Origin: Devosia salina
GTDB taxonomy: Bacteria; Pseudomonadota; Alphaproteobacteria; Rhizobiales; Devosiaceae
Direction: 5' to 3'
Length of the DNA: 64,000 nucleotides
Assembly: GCF_019504385.1 (NCBI RefSeq)
Contig: NZ_CP080590.1
Location: 2,584,001-2,648,000, forward strand
Below are positions 43,347 to 52,229 of the stretch, piece after piece (the stretch's first letter is position 1; each line of letters opens with the position of its first letter). A program made the translations under genes and the position numbers. The notes below the pieces were generated by a model. It made no database searches and was not told the origin of the DNA. It saw only the letters and a program-made list of their open reading frames with translations.

Positions 43347-43375
43347 GCTTTCTCCACGAGGGATGTTCATTTGGG

Positions 43376-44764
43376 TCATCCCGAAACGCGTTTTGGAAAT
43401 GTCAGAGGGTGCAGGCGTGATGGCGCGCGCGGCGTATCCTGCGAGAGATGGATTGCCGTGCCGCTGACATAGGTGAAGCCGCTTTCAACCGCGGCCAGCG
43501 CCAGGCCGATCGTATTGGCGGCATGCGCCATGGTGCGGGGGTTATTGCTCTTGGCAAATTCCATGAACGAAGGCGCAACGGCCAAGTGGGTCGGGTCGCG
43601 CAATTGCTCCATGGAGAGGTTGCATGACAGGCCCCAAAGCGGCGTCGGATCGAGTGTCGCAAGGTATCCGGCATTACCAGCAACCTGCAGCGTGAGACCG
43701 GGACGCATCGCGCCTACGGTGAAGAGCAGGTCGTTCAGTTGGTCGATATCGGGTCGTGACGGCACGCCGGTAACTTCGAGCTTCACAAAGGGCGAATAGA
43801 CCTCCGGCACGCTGGCCAGCAGCTAAAGATATTCACGCCGGGTGGAGGTGCGGGCCAGTGTTTGATAACCCACCGGCACAAGCACAGCCGCAACGTTGCT
43901 TGCCCGGCCATAGCGGTGCAGCATTTCCAGTGCGCGTGTCAGCGCCAGGCAGTCCATGTCGGCAAGCGTGGCGACCATCTGGTCCGGATCGGCAATGGCC
44001 TGGAACTGAGACAGGGTGGTGCAGCCCAGGGAGAGGTCGAGGACGCAGCGATTGAGGTTGACGATCGCCCGCTCGGGATCCCATACCGGGGCGAAGAGCA
44101 ACTGGAAGTCCTTCAGCAGCAGGCGGCGGTAATTGAGGATCGCCCGGTCCGCTTCCATCCGCATACGGCGCAGGGTCAGCACCAACCGATCGGCAAGGCT
44201 CCCGGTATCCCCGGCGAGGTTCTTGAGCTCGATTTCCGCGACATACTGCTTGACGGTCACGCTTGAGGAAAACTCAGGCAGCTCGGCAAAGATCTCCTGC
44301 TTGATCTCGCGCGATATCTGCTTGGCGCGCTCGACGGCCGCCTCCCGATTGAGCTTGGCAAAGCAGATTGAGAATTCGGTCTCGCTCAGCACCTGCAGGA
44401 CGTCGCTGTCGGAGATGCGCCGCCTGATACCCTGCTCCGCCAGCTCGCTGGCACGCGCCGCCAGACCGACCCATCGCTCCCCAAGGGCCCCTTTGATCTC
44501 GTCGAGCCCCACAAGTTCGAAGCTGCCTGCCATGAGCGACTGCGACGAGGGGCCCTGCCGGCCGATCATATCTGCAAGCGGGTCATCGTGCGACGAACGA
44601 ACCGGCCGCTGGGGTTGGCCAGAGGCCCATGCACGAGCATCGGTGGGAATCGCACGTGCAGGCTTGGCTAGGGATTGGGGCGGCTCAGCCTCTTTCCGAA
44701 GAGCGTCTTTATTATGCTGAACACGGTCATAAGGGAAGGACTCGACGCACGCCTTGCCCGTCAA
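43376..44764 (-). pseudogene. Degenerate GGDEF/EAL-like protein split by an in-frame amber codon
   Basis: One reading frame of about 462 codons is interrupted by a single TAG (43825-43823) after RTSTRREYL; the next codons read LLASVPEVYSPFVKLEVTGV without a shift. The part before the stop has a helical N-terminus and a region like a GGDEF domain without its motif (SETEFSICFAKLN). The part after resembles an EAL domain lacking catalytic residues. Either half could be translated separately (GTG 43810 opens the second). The true start is unclear; TTG 44764 is the longest. A catalytically inactive c-di-GMP-related adaptor is an inference. Confidence 0.7.
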
Positions 44765-44842
44765 CCTGCTCAGAATTGATTAAGGAACCTATGTATCCTG
44801 CGCCCAGAATGCAGCGTTTGCCATCGGCGCCAGCCTGCATGG

Positions 44843-45916
44843 CTAGTCCTCCCCAACGGCGTCCTGCGCCGCGGTGGCGGCTCGAACGCTGTCGATGATC
44901 GCCTTGGGCGCCGGCAGGTGCCAGATGACCTGATACGCCTCGATAACATCGGACGGCGTAACTTCGCGGCCGGCCAGCGCCACCCAGGGTGGAACCGGTA
45001 GGCCCAGCAGGGCGGCCAGCGTTACCCGCGCCGCGGCGCTGCCCTGGTCATGGGGTAGCTGCGCGCCCACCCCCTTGATCATGCCGTGACGGGCCATGTC
45101 GAGGGCAACGTCATTGCCCAGGTCGACCGTGGTGATTGGAAGGTCGATGCCGTGCTGCGCCAGCACCCGAACCGCCTTCATTGCGGGAACATCCCAGACC
45201 GCAAAGATGCCCGAAAGCCCGGGGGTCTTTTCGACCATGGTCAGGGCCGCCGGGCCAGCGCCATCCAGGTCGGCAAACCGCTCCCGGACGAGGGTGACGT
45301 CCGGCCGGTTGGTGCCCATCCACTTGCGGAAGGCGATCTCGCGTTCGTGGGTGGCGAAGAAGTCGATGCCATAGCCGAGAATGCCGGCGGCCCCGCCTTG
45401 CGGAATGTGCGCCGACAGCATCGCGGCGCAGCTCTGCCCCAAGCCAAAATTGTCGGTGGAGACGACGCTGGCATAGTCGGTGCCCGGGAGCAGGCCGGTC
45501 GGGGCGTTGTCGAGTAGAACCAGCTTGCGTCCGCTCTGCGTCAGGGCTCGATGCGCCTCCGCCACGCGCGCATTGCCAATGGGAATGGAGATGACCGCAT
45601 CCACCGGTTCGCGGGCCAGCCGTTCGAGGGCTGCTACCTGCAGGTTGACGTCGAAATTGCAGTCGACCACTTCCACCAGCGCGGCCGAATAGAGACCCAG
45701 TGTCGCGGCAATGCCCGCCAGTTCCTGCTTGGACCAGTCGCTGGTGGTCGTGTGCAGAATGACCGCGACTGAAAACCGCCGGGCCCGGACCTCGGCGGCA
45801 TTGGTCTCGGTGAGCTGGAGCTGGTCGGCGGGTACGGCGCGCTCCCCATGGGGGCCGAGGCCGGCAATCGTCATGGCGGTATCCCCTGGCGTCTGGCCCG
45901 GTATCTTTATGTTCAT
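44843..45916 (-). CDS. Periplasmic-binding-protein-like sugar sensor without signal peptide
   Basis: This 357-residue protein of the ribose-binding/LacI fold is clearly paralogous to the exported binding protein of this locus: shared segments include SDWS/DDWS, PGTDYASVVSTDNFG against AGTDYVSVVSADNYG, and GIFAVWDVPA against GIWAVWDVPA. Unlike that protein it has no signal sequence or HTH; the N-terminus (MNIKIPGQTPGDTAM) is hydrophilic. Its ATG overlaps the ROK repressor stop (ATGA), so the two are translationally coupled. It probably stays in the cytosol, perhaps as a ligand sensor for the repressor. Transport use cannot be excluded. Confidence 0.8.
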   Translation of the reverse strand: MNIKIPGQTPGDTAMTIAGLGPHGERAVPADQLQLTETNAAEVRARRFSVAVILHTTTSDWSKQELAGIAATLGLYSAALVEVVDCNFDVNLQVAALERLAREPVDAVISIPIGNARVAEAHRALTQSGRKLVLLDNAPTGLLPGTDYASVVSTDNFGLGQSCAAMLSAHIPQGGAAGILGYGIDFFATHEREIAFRKWMGTNRPDVTLVRERFADLDGAGPAALTMVEKTPGLSGIFAVWDVPAMKAVRVLAQHGIDLPITTVDLGNDVALDMARHGMIKGVGAQLPHDQGSAAARVTLAALLGLPVPPWVALAGREVTPSDVIEAYQVIWHLPAPKAIIDSVRAATAAQDAVGED

Positions 45917-47244
45917 GGCGCAACGCGCCCTGCTGGTGGTGCGGCCTTCGCTTCTACCGATGCCATCATGCGCTCCAGGCGCTTCTGGAATTCGGGATGA
46001 CGCAGGGGCGAGCCCAGTCCAATCCATCCCTGCAAGGTGGCAGGTGCAAACAATTCCTCCACCACCACCTGGGCCGCGCCGACCAGGCCGGAGGAGGCTC
46101 CCATCTGCGAGCGAACGATCTGCAGGTCGCGTGACACCATGGGGTGAGATTGACGATACACGGCTTCGCGAATGCCGGCGAGGAGGCTATCGCCCCCCGA
46201 CTCCGCAACGACACCACCGATGACGATCAGCGATGGATTGACTAGGTTGGTCAGCGGTGCGAGCGCTTCACCCACCAGGCGGCCGCACCTTCCCAGCAGC
46301 TCGACGCAGAACAGGTCGCCCAGTTGCGCCGCATGCCCGATATCGACGACGGAGAGTTCGCCCTGCCGGGCCAGTGTCTGTGTCAGGTAGGGGCTCCGCC
46401 CGTCCTCGGCGGCGGCCATGCCTTCACGGGCGATGGCGTCTGCACCGGCCACCGCTTCGAGCAGTTCGTCGCCAACCCTGCTATGCCCGATCATGCCTGC
46501 CGCGCCTTGGGCACCGCGGTGAAGCCGGCCTTCGGAAATCAGGCCCGCGCTGATCGAGCGGCCGAGCTTGACGTAGATGATGTCACTGAGGCCCCGGCCT
46601 CCGCCTGCCTTGGCCTCGCCCATGGTCATGGTCTGGACGCCGCTGCGCGCAAAGATCGGCACGCCGAACCGCATCGAGAGACGCTCGAGGAAGGGAAACC
46701 CCTGCCATGATTGTATGGTCTGCAGGACCGGCACGGTCTCGAAATCTGCCGCCGGCTTTTCGATCGGACCTGGCAGGGCGAGGCCGATGCCCCACGGGGC
46801 TGGTTTCTCGGTTTCCCGGAGCAGCCAGTCGAAAATGGTCGCCAGCCGGTCCAGAATGGCCTCGGGTCCGGCATCGAGCTGGGCCGCTTCGTGATGCTCC
46901 ACCAATAGCTGGCCATTGAGATCGGCAATTCCGAGCGCGATGGAGCTCTGGTCGATCGCGGAAACCAGCAGCGAGCCGGCATCCTGGCGGAACCGCATCT
47001 GCCGGGGCGCGCGGCCGCCGGTGGCCTGGCCCAACTCGCCCTCCTTGAGCAGGCCTAGTTCGATCATCGTTGCCAACCGGTCGGCGACGACTGCTCTGCC
47101 CAGTTCGGACCTGCGTTCAAGTTCCTGCCGTGTCGTGGCCGCTCCGGTTCGCACCAGATTGAGCAGCAAGGCGAGGCTTGCCTGGGCCGCGTCGACGCTG
47201 CGGGGGCGGCCAACCGACCGCAGCGTTGTTTTCTCCTCCGCCAC
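45913..47244 (-). CDS. ROK family transcriptional repressor
   Basis: The 443-residue protein has an N-terminal winged helix (about 20-75, with TTRQELERRSELGRAVVADR) and a ROK domain. The domain keeps the GAAGMIGHSRV box. The kinase catalytic Asp motif, usually NDAN, is replaced by ARSGVQTM, and the zinc cysteine motif is absent. It should bind ligand and DNA but not phosphorylate sugar. Translation starts at GTG 47244 behind GGGGTGG. It is divergent from the sugar catabolic operon, and a 24-bp inverted repeat lies between them. Confidence 0.9.
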   Translation of the reverse strand: MAEEKTTLRSVGRPRSVDAAQASLALLLNLVRTGAATTRQELERRSELGRAVVADRLATMIELGLLKEGELGQATGGRAPRQMRFRQDAGSLLVSAIDQSSIALGIADLNGQLLVEHHEAAQLDAGPEAILDRLATIFDWLLRETEKPAPWGIGLALPGPIEKPAADFETVPVLQTIQSWQGFPFLERLSMRFGVPIFARSGVQTMTMGEAKAGGGRGLSDIIYVKLGRSISAGLISEGRLHRGAQGAAGMIGHSRVGDELLEAVAGADAIAREGMAAAEDGRSPYLTQTLARQGELSVVDIGHAAQLGDLFCVELLGRCGRLVGEALAPLTNLVNPSLIVIGGVVAESGGDSLLAGIREAVYRQSHPMVSRDLQIVRSQMGASSGLVGAAQVVVEELFAPATLQGWIGLGSPLRHPEFQKRLERMMASVEAKAAPPAGRVAP

Positions 47245-47309
47245 GATTCCACCCCTTGTTCCGGCTTCGGCGCACCCTATCCCGGCTCGTTTTTCGCTTC
47301 AAGCAATCT

Positions 47310-47333
47310 CTTTTGCTCATTTTTCAGCAAAAG
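47310..47333. promoter_or_regulatory. Inverted repeat, probable ROK operator
   Basis: CTTTTGCT and AGCAAAAG form perfect eight-base arms around eight bases. It sits in the 215-bp divergent spacer, 66 bp before the ROK start and 26 bp upstream of the predicted promoter of the sugar operon. Size and symmetry suit a dimeric repressor. Confidence 0.45.
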
Positions 47334-47358
47334 ATACCATGCTTATGCTGTTTCCGTG

Positions 47359-47388
47359 TTGACTTATCAGTTTTACGATGCGTAACTT
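47359..47388 (+). promoter_or_regulatory. Predicted promoter of the sugar operon
   Basis: TTGACT and TAACTT are separated by 18 bases, giving a start about 60-65 bp before the TIM-barrel gene. The -35 box is strong, the -10 moderate. Confidence 0.4.
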
Positions 47389-47459
47389 TCGGCCAACAAC
47401 CGGCGGCGATCACGCCAGCCAAGTCCCGGCGCGACCGGATCTGCTCTGAGGAGGACTGC

Positions 47460-48275
47460 ATGGCCGTCAAACTGGCCTATCACGCCAATTGCTGGGGGCC
47501 GCTCGGCGGCAATGCCGTGGGGGTGACGTCCATCACCCAGCTGACCTACCGGACCTTTGCCAACATGGACCGTGCCTTCGCCGATATCGCGCGGGCCGGC
47601 TACGAAGGCGTCGAAATCTTCGATGGCAACTTGCTCGACGAGAGGCCGGCGGACCTGCGCCGCAAGCTGGCCGATGCTGGCCTCGAACTGGTCTCGACCT
47701 ATTCGGGCTGCAATTTCATCTTTCCCGATATCCTCCCAGAGGAACTGGACCGGATTGGGCGTGTCGCAACAGTCGCCGCCGAAGCCGGCGCCAGCCACTA
47801 CGTGATCGGTGGCGGTGCCAAGCGTGCCAACGGCATCCAGGACGACGACTACAAGCGGCTGGGCGAAGCGCTGGATAAGGCCGGGGAAATCGCCCGTCGC
47901 GCCGGCCTGCGGCCCCACTACCATCCGCACCTCTCGACCATCGTGGAGGGACCGGCTGAAGTGACCCGGATTTTTGGGCTTACCGGCCTCGATTTCTGTC
48001 CCGACACCGCTCATCTCGCGGCGGCGGGTGGCGATCCGGCGGCGCAGGTGCGCGAATTTGCCGGGCGCATTTCGCTTGTGCACCTCAAGGGGCTGCAGCG
48101 CGAACCCTTCGGCTTCACCCCCCTCGATATGGGTGACCTCGACAACACAACCGTCATCGCGGCGCTCAAGGACATTGGCTATTCCGGCTGGGTCATGGCC
48201 GAGCTCGACAGCTGGCCCGATCCCCATGAGGGAGCGGCGCGCAGCCACGCATTCCTGAAACGGCATTTCGCCTGA
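47460..48275 (+). CDS. Sugar phosphate isomerase/epimerase family protein (TIM barrel)
   Basis: This 271-residue xylose-isomerase-like TIM barrel belongs to the AP-endonuclease-2 superfamily that includes IolE, IolI and 3-keto-sugar processing enzymes. Likely metal ligands are a Glu in YEGVEIFDGN, His in RPHYHPHLST, Asp-His in DFCPDTAHLA and a C-terminal Glu in MAELDSWPD. GAGGAGG precedes ATG 47460. It is the first gene of the operon with the binding protein, Gfo/Idh/MocA dehydrogenase and ABC genes. The reaction is unassigned; isomerisation or dehydration of a keto-sugar fits the partner dehydrogenase. Confidence 0.88.
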   Translation: MAVKLAYHANCWGPLGGNAVGVTSITQLTYRTFANMDRAFADIARAGYEGVEIFDGNLLDERPADLRRKLADAGLELVSTYSGCNFIFPDILPEELDRIGRVATVAAEAGASHYVIGGGAKRANGIQDDDYKRLGEALDKAGEIARRAGLRPHYHPHLSTIVEGPAEVTRIFGLTGLDFCPDTAHLAAAGGDPAAQVREFAGRISLVHLKGLQREPFGFTPLDMGDLDNTTVIAALKDIGYSGWVMAELDSWPDPHEGAARSHAFLKRHFA

Positions 48276-48311
48276 TCAGGCCAACACCAAAGTCACCACA
48301 GGGAGGAAACC

Positions 48312-49430
48312 ATGGGACATTTGAAGACAACGGCGCTGCTGAGTGCAGCCTTGCTGGCCAGCACGATCGCTGGAGCGGCTTTCGCGCAAAGCCCAGACGA
48401 GGCGCTGGCTGCCCTCGCCAACCAGACGCTGAGCACCGGCCCGGGCGGTGAAAGCCCGGTCTCGGCCTCCGAGATCACCCTCACCGATGAGGAACTGGCT
48501 GAGATCAAGGCCATGGGCGCCACCGCCGCCATCGTCATGCACTATGGTGGCGACGACTGGAGCCAGGCCCAGATCAACGGTCTGCAGACCCAGTTCGAGG
48601 CCATGGGTATCGAGGTGATTGCCACCACCGATGCCGGTTTTAACTCGGCCAAGCAGGTTTCCGACATCGAAACCATCATGGCGCAGAACCCCGACATCAT
48701 CGTGTCGATCCCCACCGACCCGACCGCGACGGCAGGTGCCTACCGCCAGGCTGCCGAGGCCGGCGTCCAGCTGGTGTTCATGGACAATGTCCCGGCCGGG
48801 TTCGTCGCCGGCACCGACTATGTCAGCGTCGTTTCCGCCGACAATTACGGCAATGGCGTTGCGTCTGCCCATCTCATGGCCAAGGCGCTCAATGGCGAGG
48901 GCCAGATCGGCATCGTCTATCACGCCGCCGACTTCTTCGTGACGCGGCAGCGCTACGATGCGTTCAAGGCGACGATCGAGCAGAATTACCCTAATATCGA
49001 GATCGTCGCCGAACAGGGAATTGGTGGTCCCGACTTTACCGGTGACGCCGACCGCGCCGCCTCGGCCATGATGGTGGGCAATGCCGGTATCGACGGTATC
49101 TGGGCGGTTTGGGACGTGCCTGCCGAAGGCGTCATCGCCGCGGCCCGCGCAAATGGCCGCGATGACCTCGTCATCACCACCATCGATCTGGGCGAGAATG
49201 TCGCCATTGACATGGCGCGTGGCGGTTTCATCAAGGGTTTGGGCGCGCAGCGGCCGTTCGATCAGGGTGTAACTGAGGCCAACCTCGCCGGCTTTGGCCT
49301 GCTCGGCAAAGACGCGCCGCCCTATGTGGCCCTGCCGTCTCTGCCGGTCGAAAAGGGCAACCTGCTCGATGCCTGGCAGACGGTCTATTCCACTGAGGCA
49401 CCCGCCACGATCCGTGACTCCATGAACTAG
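48312..49430 (+). CDS. Sugar ABC transporter substrate-binding protein
   Basis: This 372-residue periplasmic binding protein of the ribose/galactose type has a signal peptide (MGHLKTTALLSAALLA, cleaved after AAFA). The ligand-binding fold is visible in PDIIVSIPTDPTATAGAYRQ and GIDGIWAVWDVPAEG. CAGGGAGGAAACC lies directly before the ATG. It partners the ATPase and permease encoded downstream. The cytosolic homologue encoded next to the ROK repressor shares its core, suggesting both bind the same or a related ligand. Confidence 0.92.
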   Translation: MGHLKTTALLSAALLASTIAGAAFAQSPDEALAALANQTLSTGPGGESPVSASEITLTDEELAEIKAMGATAAIVMHYGGDDWSQAQINGLQTQFEAMGIEVIATTDAGFNSAKQVSDIETIMAQNPDIIVSIPTDPTATAGAYRQAAEAGVQLVFMDNVPAGFVAGTDYVSVVSADNYGNGVASAHLMAKALNGEGQIGIVYHAADFFVTRQRYDAFKATIEQNYPNIEIVAEQGIGGPDFTGDADRAASAMMVGNAGIDGIWAVWDVPAEGVIAAARANGRDDLVITTIDLGENVAIDMARGGFIKGLGAQRPFDQGVTEANLAGFGLLGKDAPPYVALPSLPVEKGNLLDAWQTVYSTEAPATIRDSMN

Positions 49431-49512
49431 GCGCTCCTCCCGGCGCCTATTGCGGGGGCGGCCCCTCCCTCCAACCGCCCCCGCACAACATTTCCAAAAG
49501 CGAGACAGCAAA

Positions 49513-50676
49513 ATGCGAAAGCTCAATGTCGCCATGATCGGTGGCGGTTTCATGGGTAAGGCCCACGCCATGGCCTATGCCGCTATGCCGATGTTCTTCT
49601 GGCCGGCGCCGGCCATCCCGGTGCGCAAGGTGGTCGTGGACGTCAATCAGGAAATGGCCGAGACGGCACGAGACCGCTTCGGCTTCGAGGAGGCCTCCAC
49701 CGACTGGCGCGCCGTGATCGCGCGGTCCGACATCGACATCATCGACATCTGCACGCCCAACAGTTCCCATGCCGAGATTGCCATTGCGGCAGCCAAGGCG
49801 GGCAAGCACATCATCTGCGAGAAGCCGCTGGCGCGGACCGGCGCGGAATCCAAGACCATGCTCGATGCGGTGCAGGGGTCTGGCTCCATCCACATGGTCG
49901 CCTTCAACTACCGTCGCACCCCGGCCGTGGCGCTGGCCAAGAAGCTGATCGAGGAAGGCCGCATCGGCGACATCCTGAACTTCCGCGGCACCTATCTGCA
50001 GGATTGGTCCGCCGACCCGGACAGCCCGCTGTCCTGGCGCTTCCAGAAATCGGTCGCGGGCTCCGGCACCGTGGGAGACATCGGCACCCATGTCGTTGAC
50101 TTTGCCCGCTATCTGGTCGGCGAAATCGCTTCGGTCAACGCGCTGGTCAAGACCCATATCCCCACCCGGCCCAAGCAGTCTGGCGGCGTCGACAAGCTGG
50201 GCGTCAGCGGTGGCGACAGGAATGCGGAGCGCGGTCCGGTCGATGTCGACGATGAAATGCTGACCATGCTCAAGTTTTCGAACGGCGCCATCGGCTCGAT
50301 CGAAGCCACCCGCAATGCCTATGGCCGCAACAATTTCCTCACCTTCGAGATCCACGGCACCAAGGGTTCTCTAGCCTTCAACTACGAGCGGCGCGACGAG
50401 CTGCAGGTCATGTTCGCCGACGATGTTGGCGATGCGCGCGGCTTCCGCACGGTCTATACGGGTCCCGCCCATCCCTACGGATCTGGACTATGGCCCATTC
50501 CGGCGCTCGGCATCGGCTATGGCGAGACCAAGATCGTGGAATGTTACGATCTGTGCACCGCCATCGTCACGGGCAAGCAGCCCTCGCCCAACTTCGAGGA
50601 CGGGTATCGCATTGCCCTCATCGCCGACGCCATCCTCGCCTCGGGCGAGAGCGGCCAGTGGGTGGACATTCCGTGA
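49513..50676 (+). CDS. Gfo/Idh/MocA family oxidoreductase
   Basis: This NAD(P)-dependent sugar dehydrogenase has 387 residues. The nucleotide-binding GGGFMGKAHAMAY is near the N-terminus. The active-site CEKPLA lysine motif is near 110-115, and GTVGDIGTHVVDFARYLVG holds the Asp-x3-His pair. ATG 49513 follows GCGAGA; an upstream in-frame start at 49450 overlaps the operon spacer. It ends overlapping the ATPase gene. Family members oxidise myo-inositol, glucose derivatives or anhydro-sugars such as levoglucosan; the substrate here is not determined. Confidence 0.9.
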   Translation: MRKLNVAMIGGGFMGKAHAMAYAAMPMFFWPAPAIPVRKVVVDVNQEMAETARDRFGFEEASTDWRAVIARSDIDIIDICTPNSSHAEIAIAAAKAGKHIICEKPLARTGAESKTMLDAVQGSGSIHMVAFNYRRTPAVALAKKLIEEGRIGDILNFRGTYLQDWSADPDSPLSWRFQKSVAGSGTVGDIGTHVVDFARYLVGEIASVNALVKTHIPTRPKQSGGVDKLGVSGGDRNAERGPVDVDDEMLTMLKFSNGAIGSIEATRNAYGRNNFLTFEIHGTKGSLAFNYERRDELQVMFADDVGDARGFRTVYTGPAHPYGSGLWPIPALGIGYGETKIVECYDLCTAIVTGKQPSPNFEDGYRIALIADAILASGESGQWVDIP

Positions 50677-52229
50677 CCGAGATGTCGATCAAGCCGATCG
50701 CGGTGGAGATGGATGCCATCTCCAAGCGTTTCGGCGGCGTCCACGCGCTGCGTGAGGTCAGCCTCAGCGTCTGCAATGGCGAGATCCATGCGCTGCTGGG
50801 GGAGAACGGGGCCGGCAAGTCCACCATTCTCAAGATCCTGCGCGGTGTTCAGGCGCCCGATAGCGGCAGCATCATCATTGGAGGGGAGGCGTTCGAACGC
50901 CTTTCCCCGCAACTGGCCCGTCAAAAGGGCATCGGCATGATCTTCCAGGAAATGAGCCTGGTGCCGACGCTGAGCGTGGCGCAGAACGTGTTTCTCGCAA
51001 GCGAACCGCTGACATCGGCGGGACTGATCGACGACCGGGCGATGGAGCAGCGCAGTGCCGCCATCTTTGCCTCGATGGGGGTGGGCGTCGATCCCACTGC
51101 AATGGTGGCCGACCTCTCCACCGGCCAGCAACAGCTCACCGAAATCGCCAAGGCCCTTTCGCAGAACGCCGAAATACTGGTGCTCGATGAGCCGACCTCG
51201 GCGCTCACCGCCGGCGAGGTGGATATCCTCTTCGATCTACTGCGGCGCCTGCGCAGCGAAGGCAAGGCCATCATCTATGTCAGCCATCGTATGGATGAAA
51301 TTTTCCGCATCGCCGACCATGCGACCGTGCTGCGCGACGGGAGGCTGATCGATAGCCGCCCCATTGCCGACTACACCCTTACGACGCTGATTGCGGACAT
51401 CATGGGCAAGGAAACCCGCGACCTCTCCGAGTTCACGACCGCGTCCACCGCGCAGGATGACGTCATCCTCAAGGTCGAGCATCTCTCAAGCAAATTGCGG
51501 CGGGGCGGCGAAGTCAGCTTTTCGCTGCGGCGCGGCGAAGTGCTCGGAATTGCGGGCCTGCTGGGGGCAGGGCGCAGCCGGCTTGCCCGCATGCTCTTCG
51601 GGCTCGAACCTATAGCAAGCGGCACCATTACGCTGCGGGGCGAGACTATTTCCATCGGGTCGGCGCGGCAGGCGACCGAACTGGGCCTTGCCCTTGTGCC
51701 GGAGGACCGGCGCCGGCAGGGGTTGGTGCTCGCTCATTCCATCCAGGACAATATCGAGCTGCCCATCCTCAAGCGCCTCGGTTCGCCCCCTTTCGTCGAC
51801 CGGATGAAATCGCGCCACACGACGGACGAGTTGATCAAGCGCCTCGCCATCAAGACGGCCTCGCGCGAGGCACCGGCCAATTCCCTGTCTGGCGGCAACC
51901 AGCAGAAGATCGTTATCGGCAAATGGCTTGCGACCGATCCCGACATTCTCATCATGGACGAGCCCACGGCTGGCATTGACATCGGCTCCAAGGGGGAGGT
52001 GCTGCGGCTGGTCCGCGCGCTCGCCGCCGAAGGCAAGTCCATCATCTTCATCTCGTCCGAACTTGCCGAGCTTGCCGCCGTCAGCGACCGCATCGCGGTG
52101 ATGTCGGGCGGGCGTCTGGTCGAAACGATCGACAAGGCGGACCTTTTGACCACGACTGGCGACGCAGCTGAATTGCGCGCCGAACAGAAGCTGCAACTGA
52201 TCGTGCAGCGGGGAGGAAACAATGTCTGA
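50673..52229 (+). CDS. Sugar ABC transporter ATP-binding protein (RbsA/MglA type)
   Basis: This duplicated ABC ATPase has 518 residues. Domain 1 has Walker A GENGAGKST, signature LSTGQQQLTEIAKAL and VLDEPTSAL. Domain 2 has the naturally degenerate Walker A GLLGAGRSRLARMLFG, then SLSGGNQQKIVIGKWL and IMDEPTAGID. The GTG at 50673 overlaps the dehydrogenase stop (GTGA); ATG 50682 is an alternative. It energises the permease encoded next. Confidence 0.92.
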   Translation: MTEMSIKPIAVEMDAISKRFGGVHALREVSLSVCNGEIHALLGENGAGKSTILKILRGVQAPDSGSIIIGGEAFERLSPQLARQKGIGMIFQEMSLVPTLSVAQNVFLASEPLTSAGLIDDRAMEQRSAAIFASMGVGVDPTAMVADLSTGQQQLTEIAKALSQNAEILVLDEPTSALTAGEVDILFDLLRRLRSEGKAIIYVSHRMDEIFRIADHATVLRDGRLIDSRPIADYTLTTLIADIMGKETRDLSEFTTASTAQDDVILKVEHLSSKLRRGGEVSFSLRRGEVLGIAGLLGAGRSRLARMLFGLEPIASGTITLRGETISIGSARQATELGLALVPEDRRRQGLVLAHSIQDNIELPILKRLGSPPFVDRMKSRHTTDELIKRLAIKTASREAPANSLSGGNQQKIVIGKWLATDPDILIMDEPTAGIDIGSKGEVLRLVRALAAEGKSIIFISSELAELAAVSDRIAVMSGGRLVETIDKADLLTTTGDAAELRAEQKLQLIVQRGGNNV

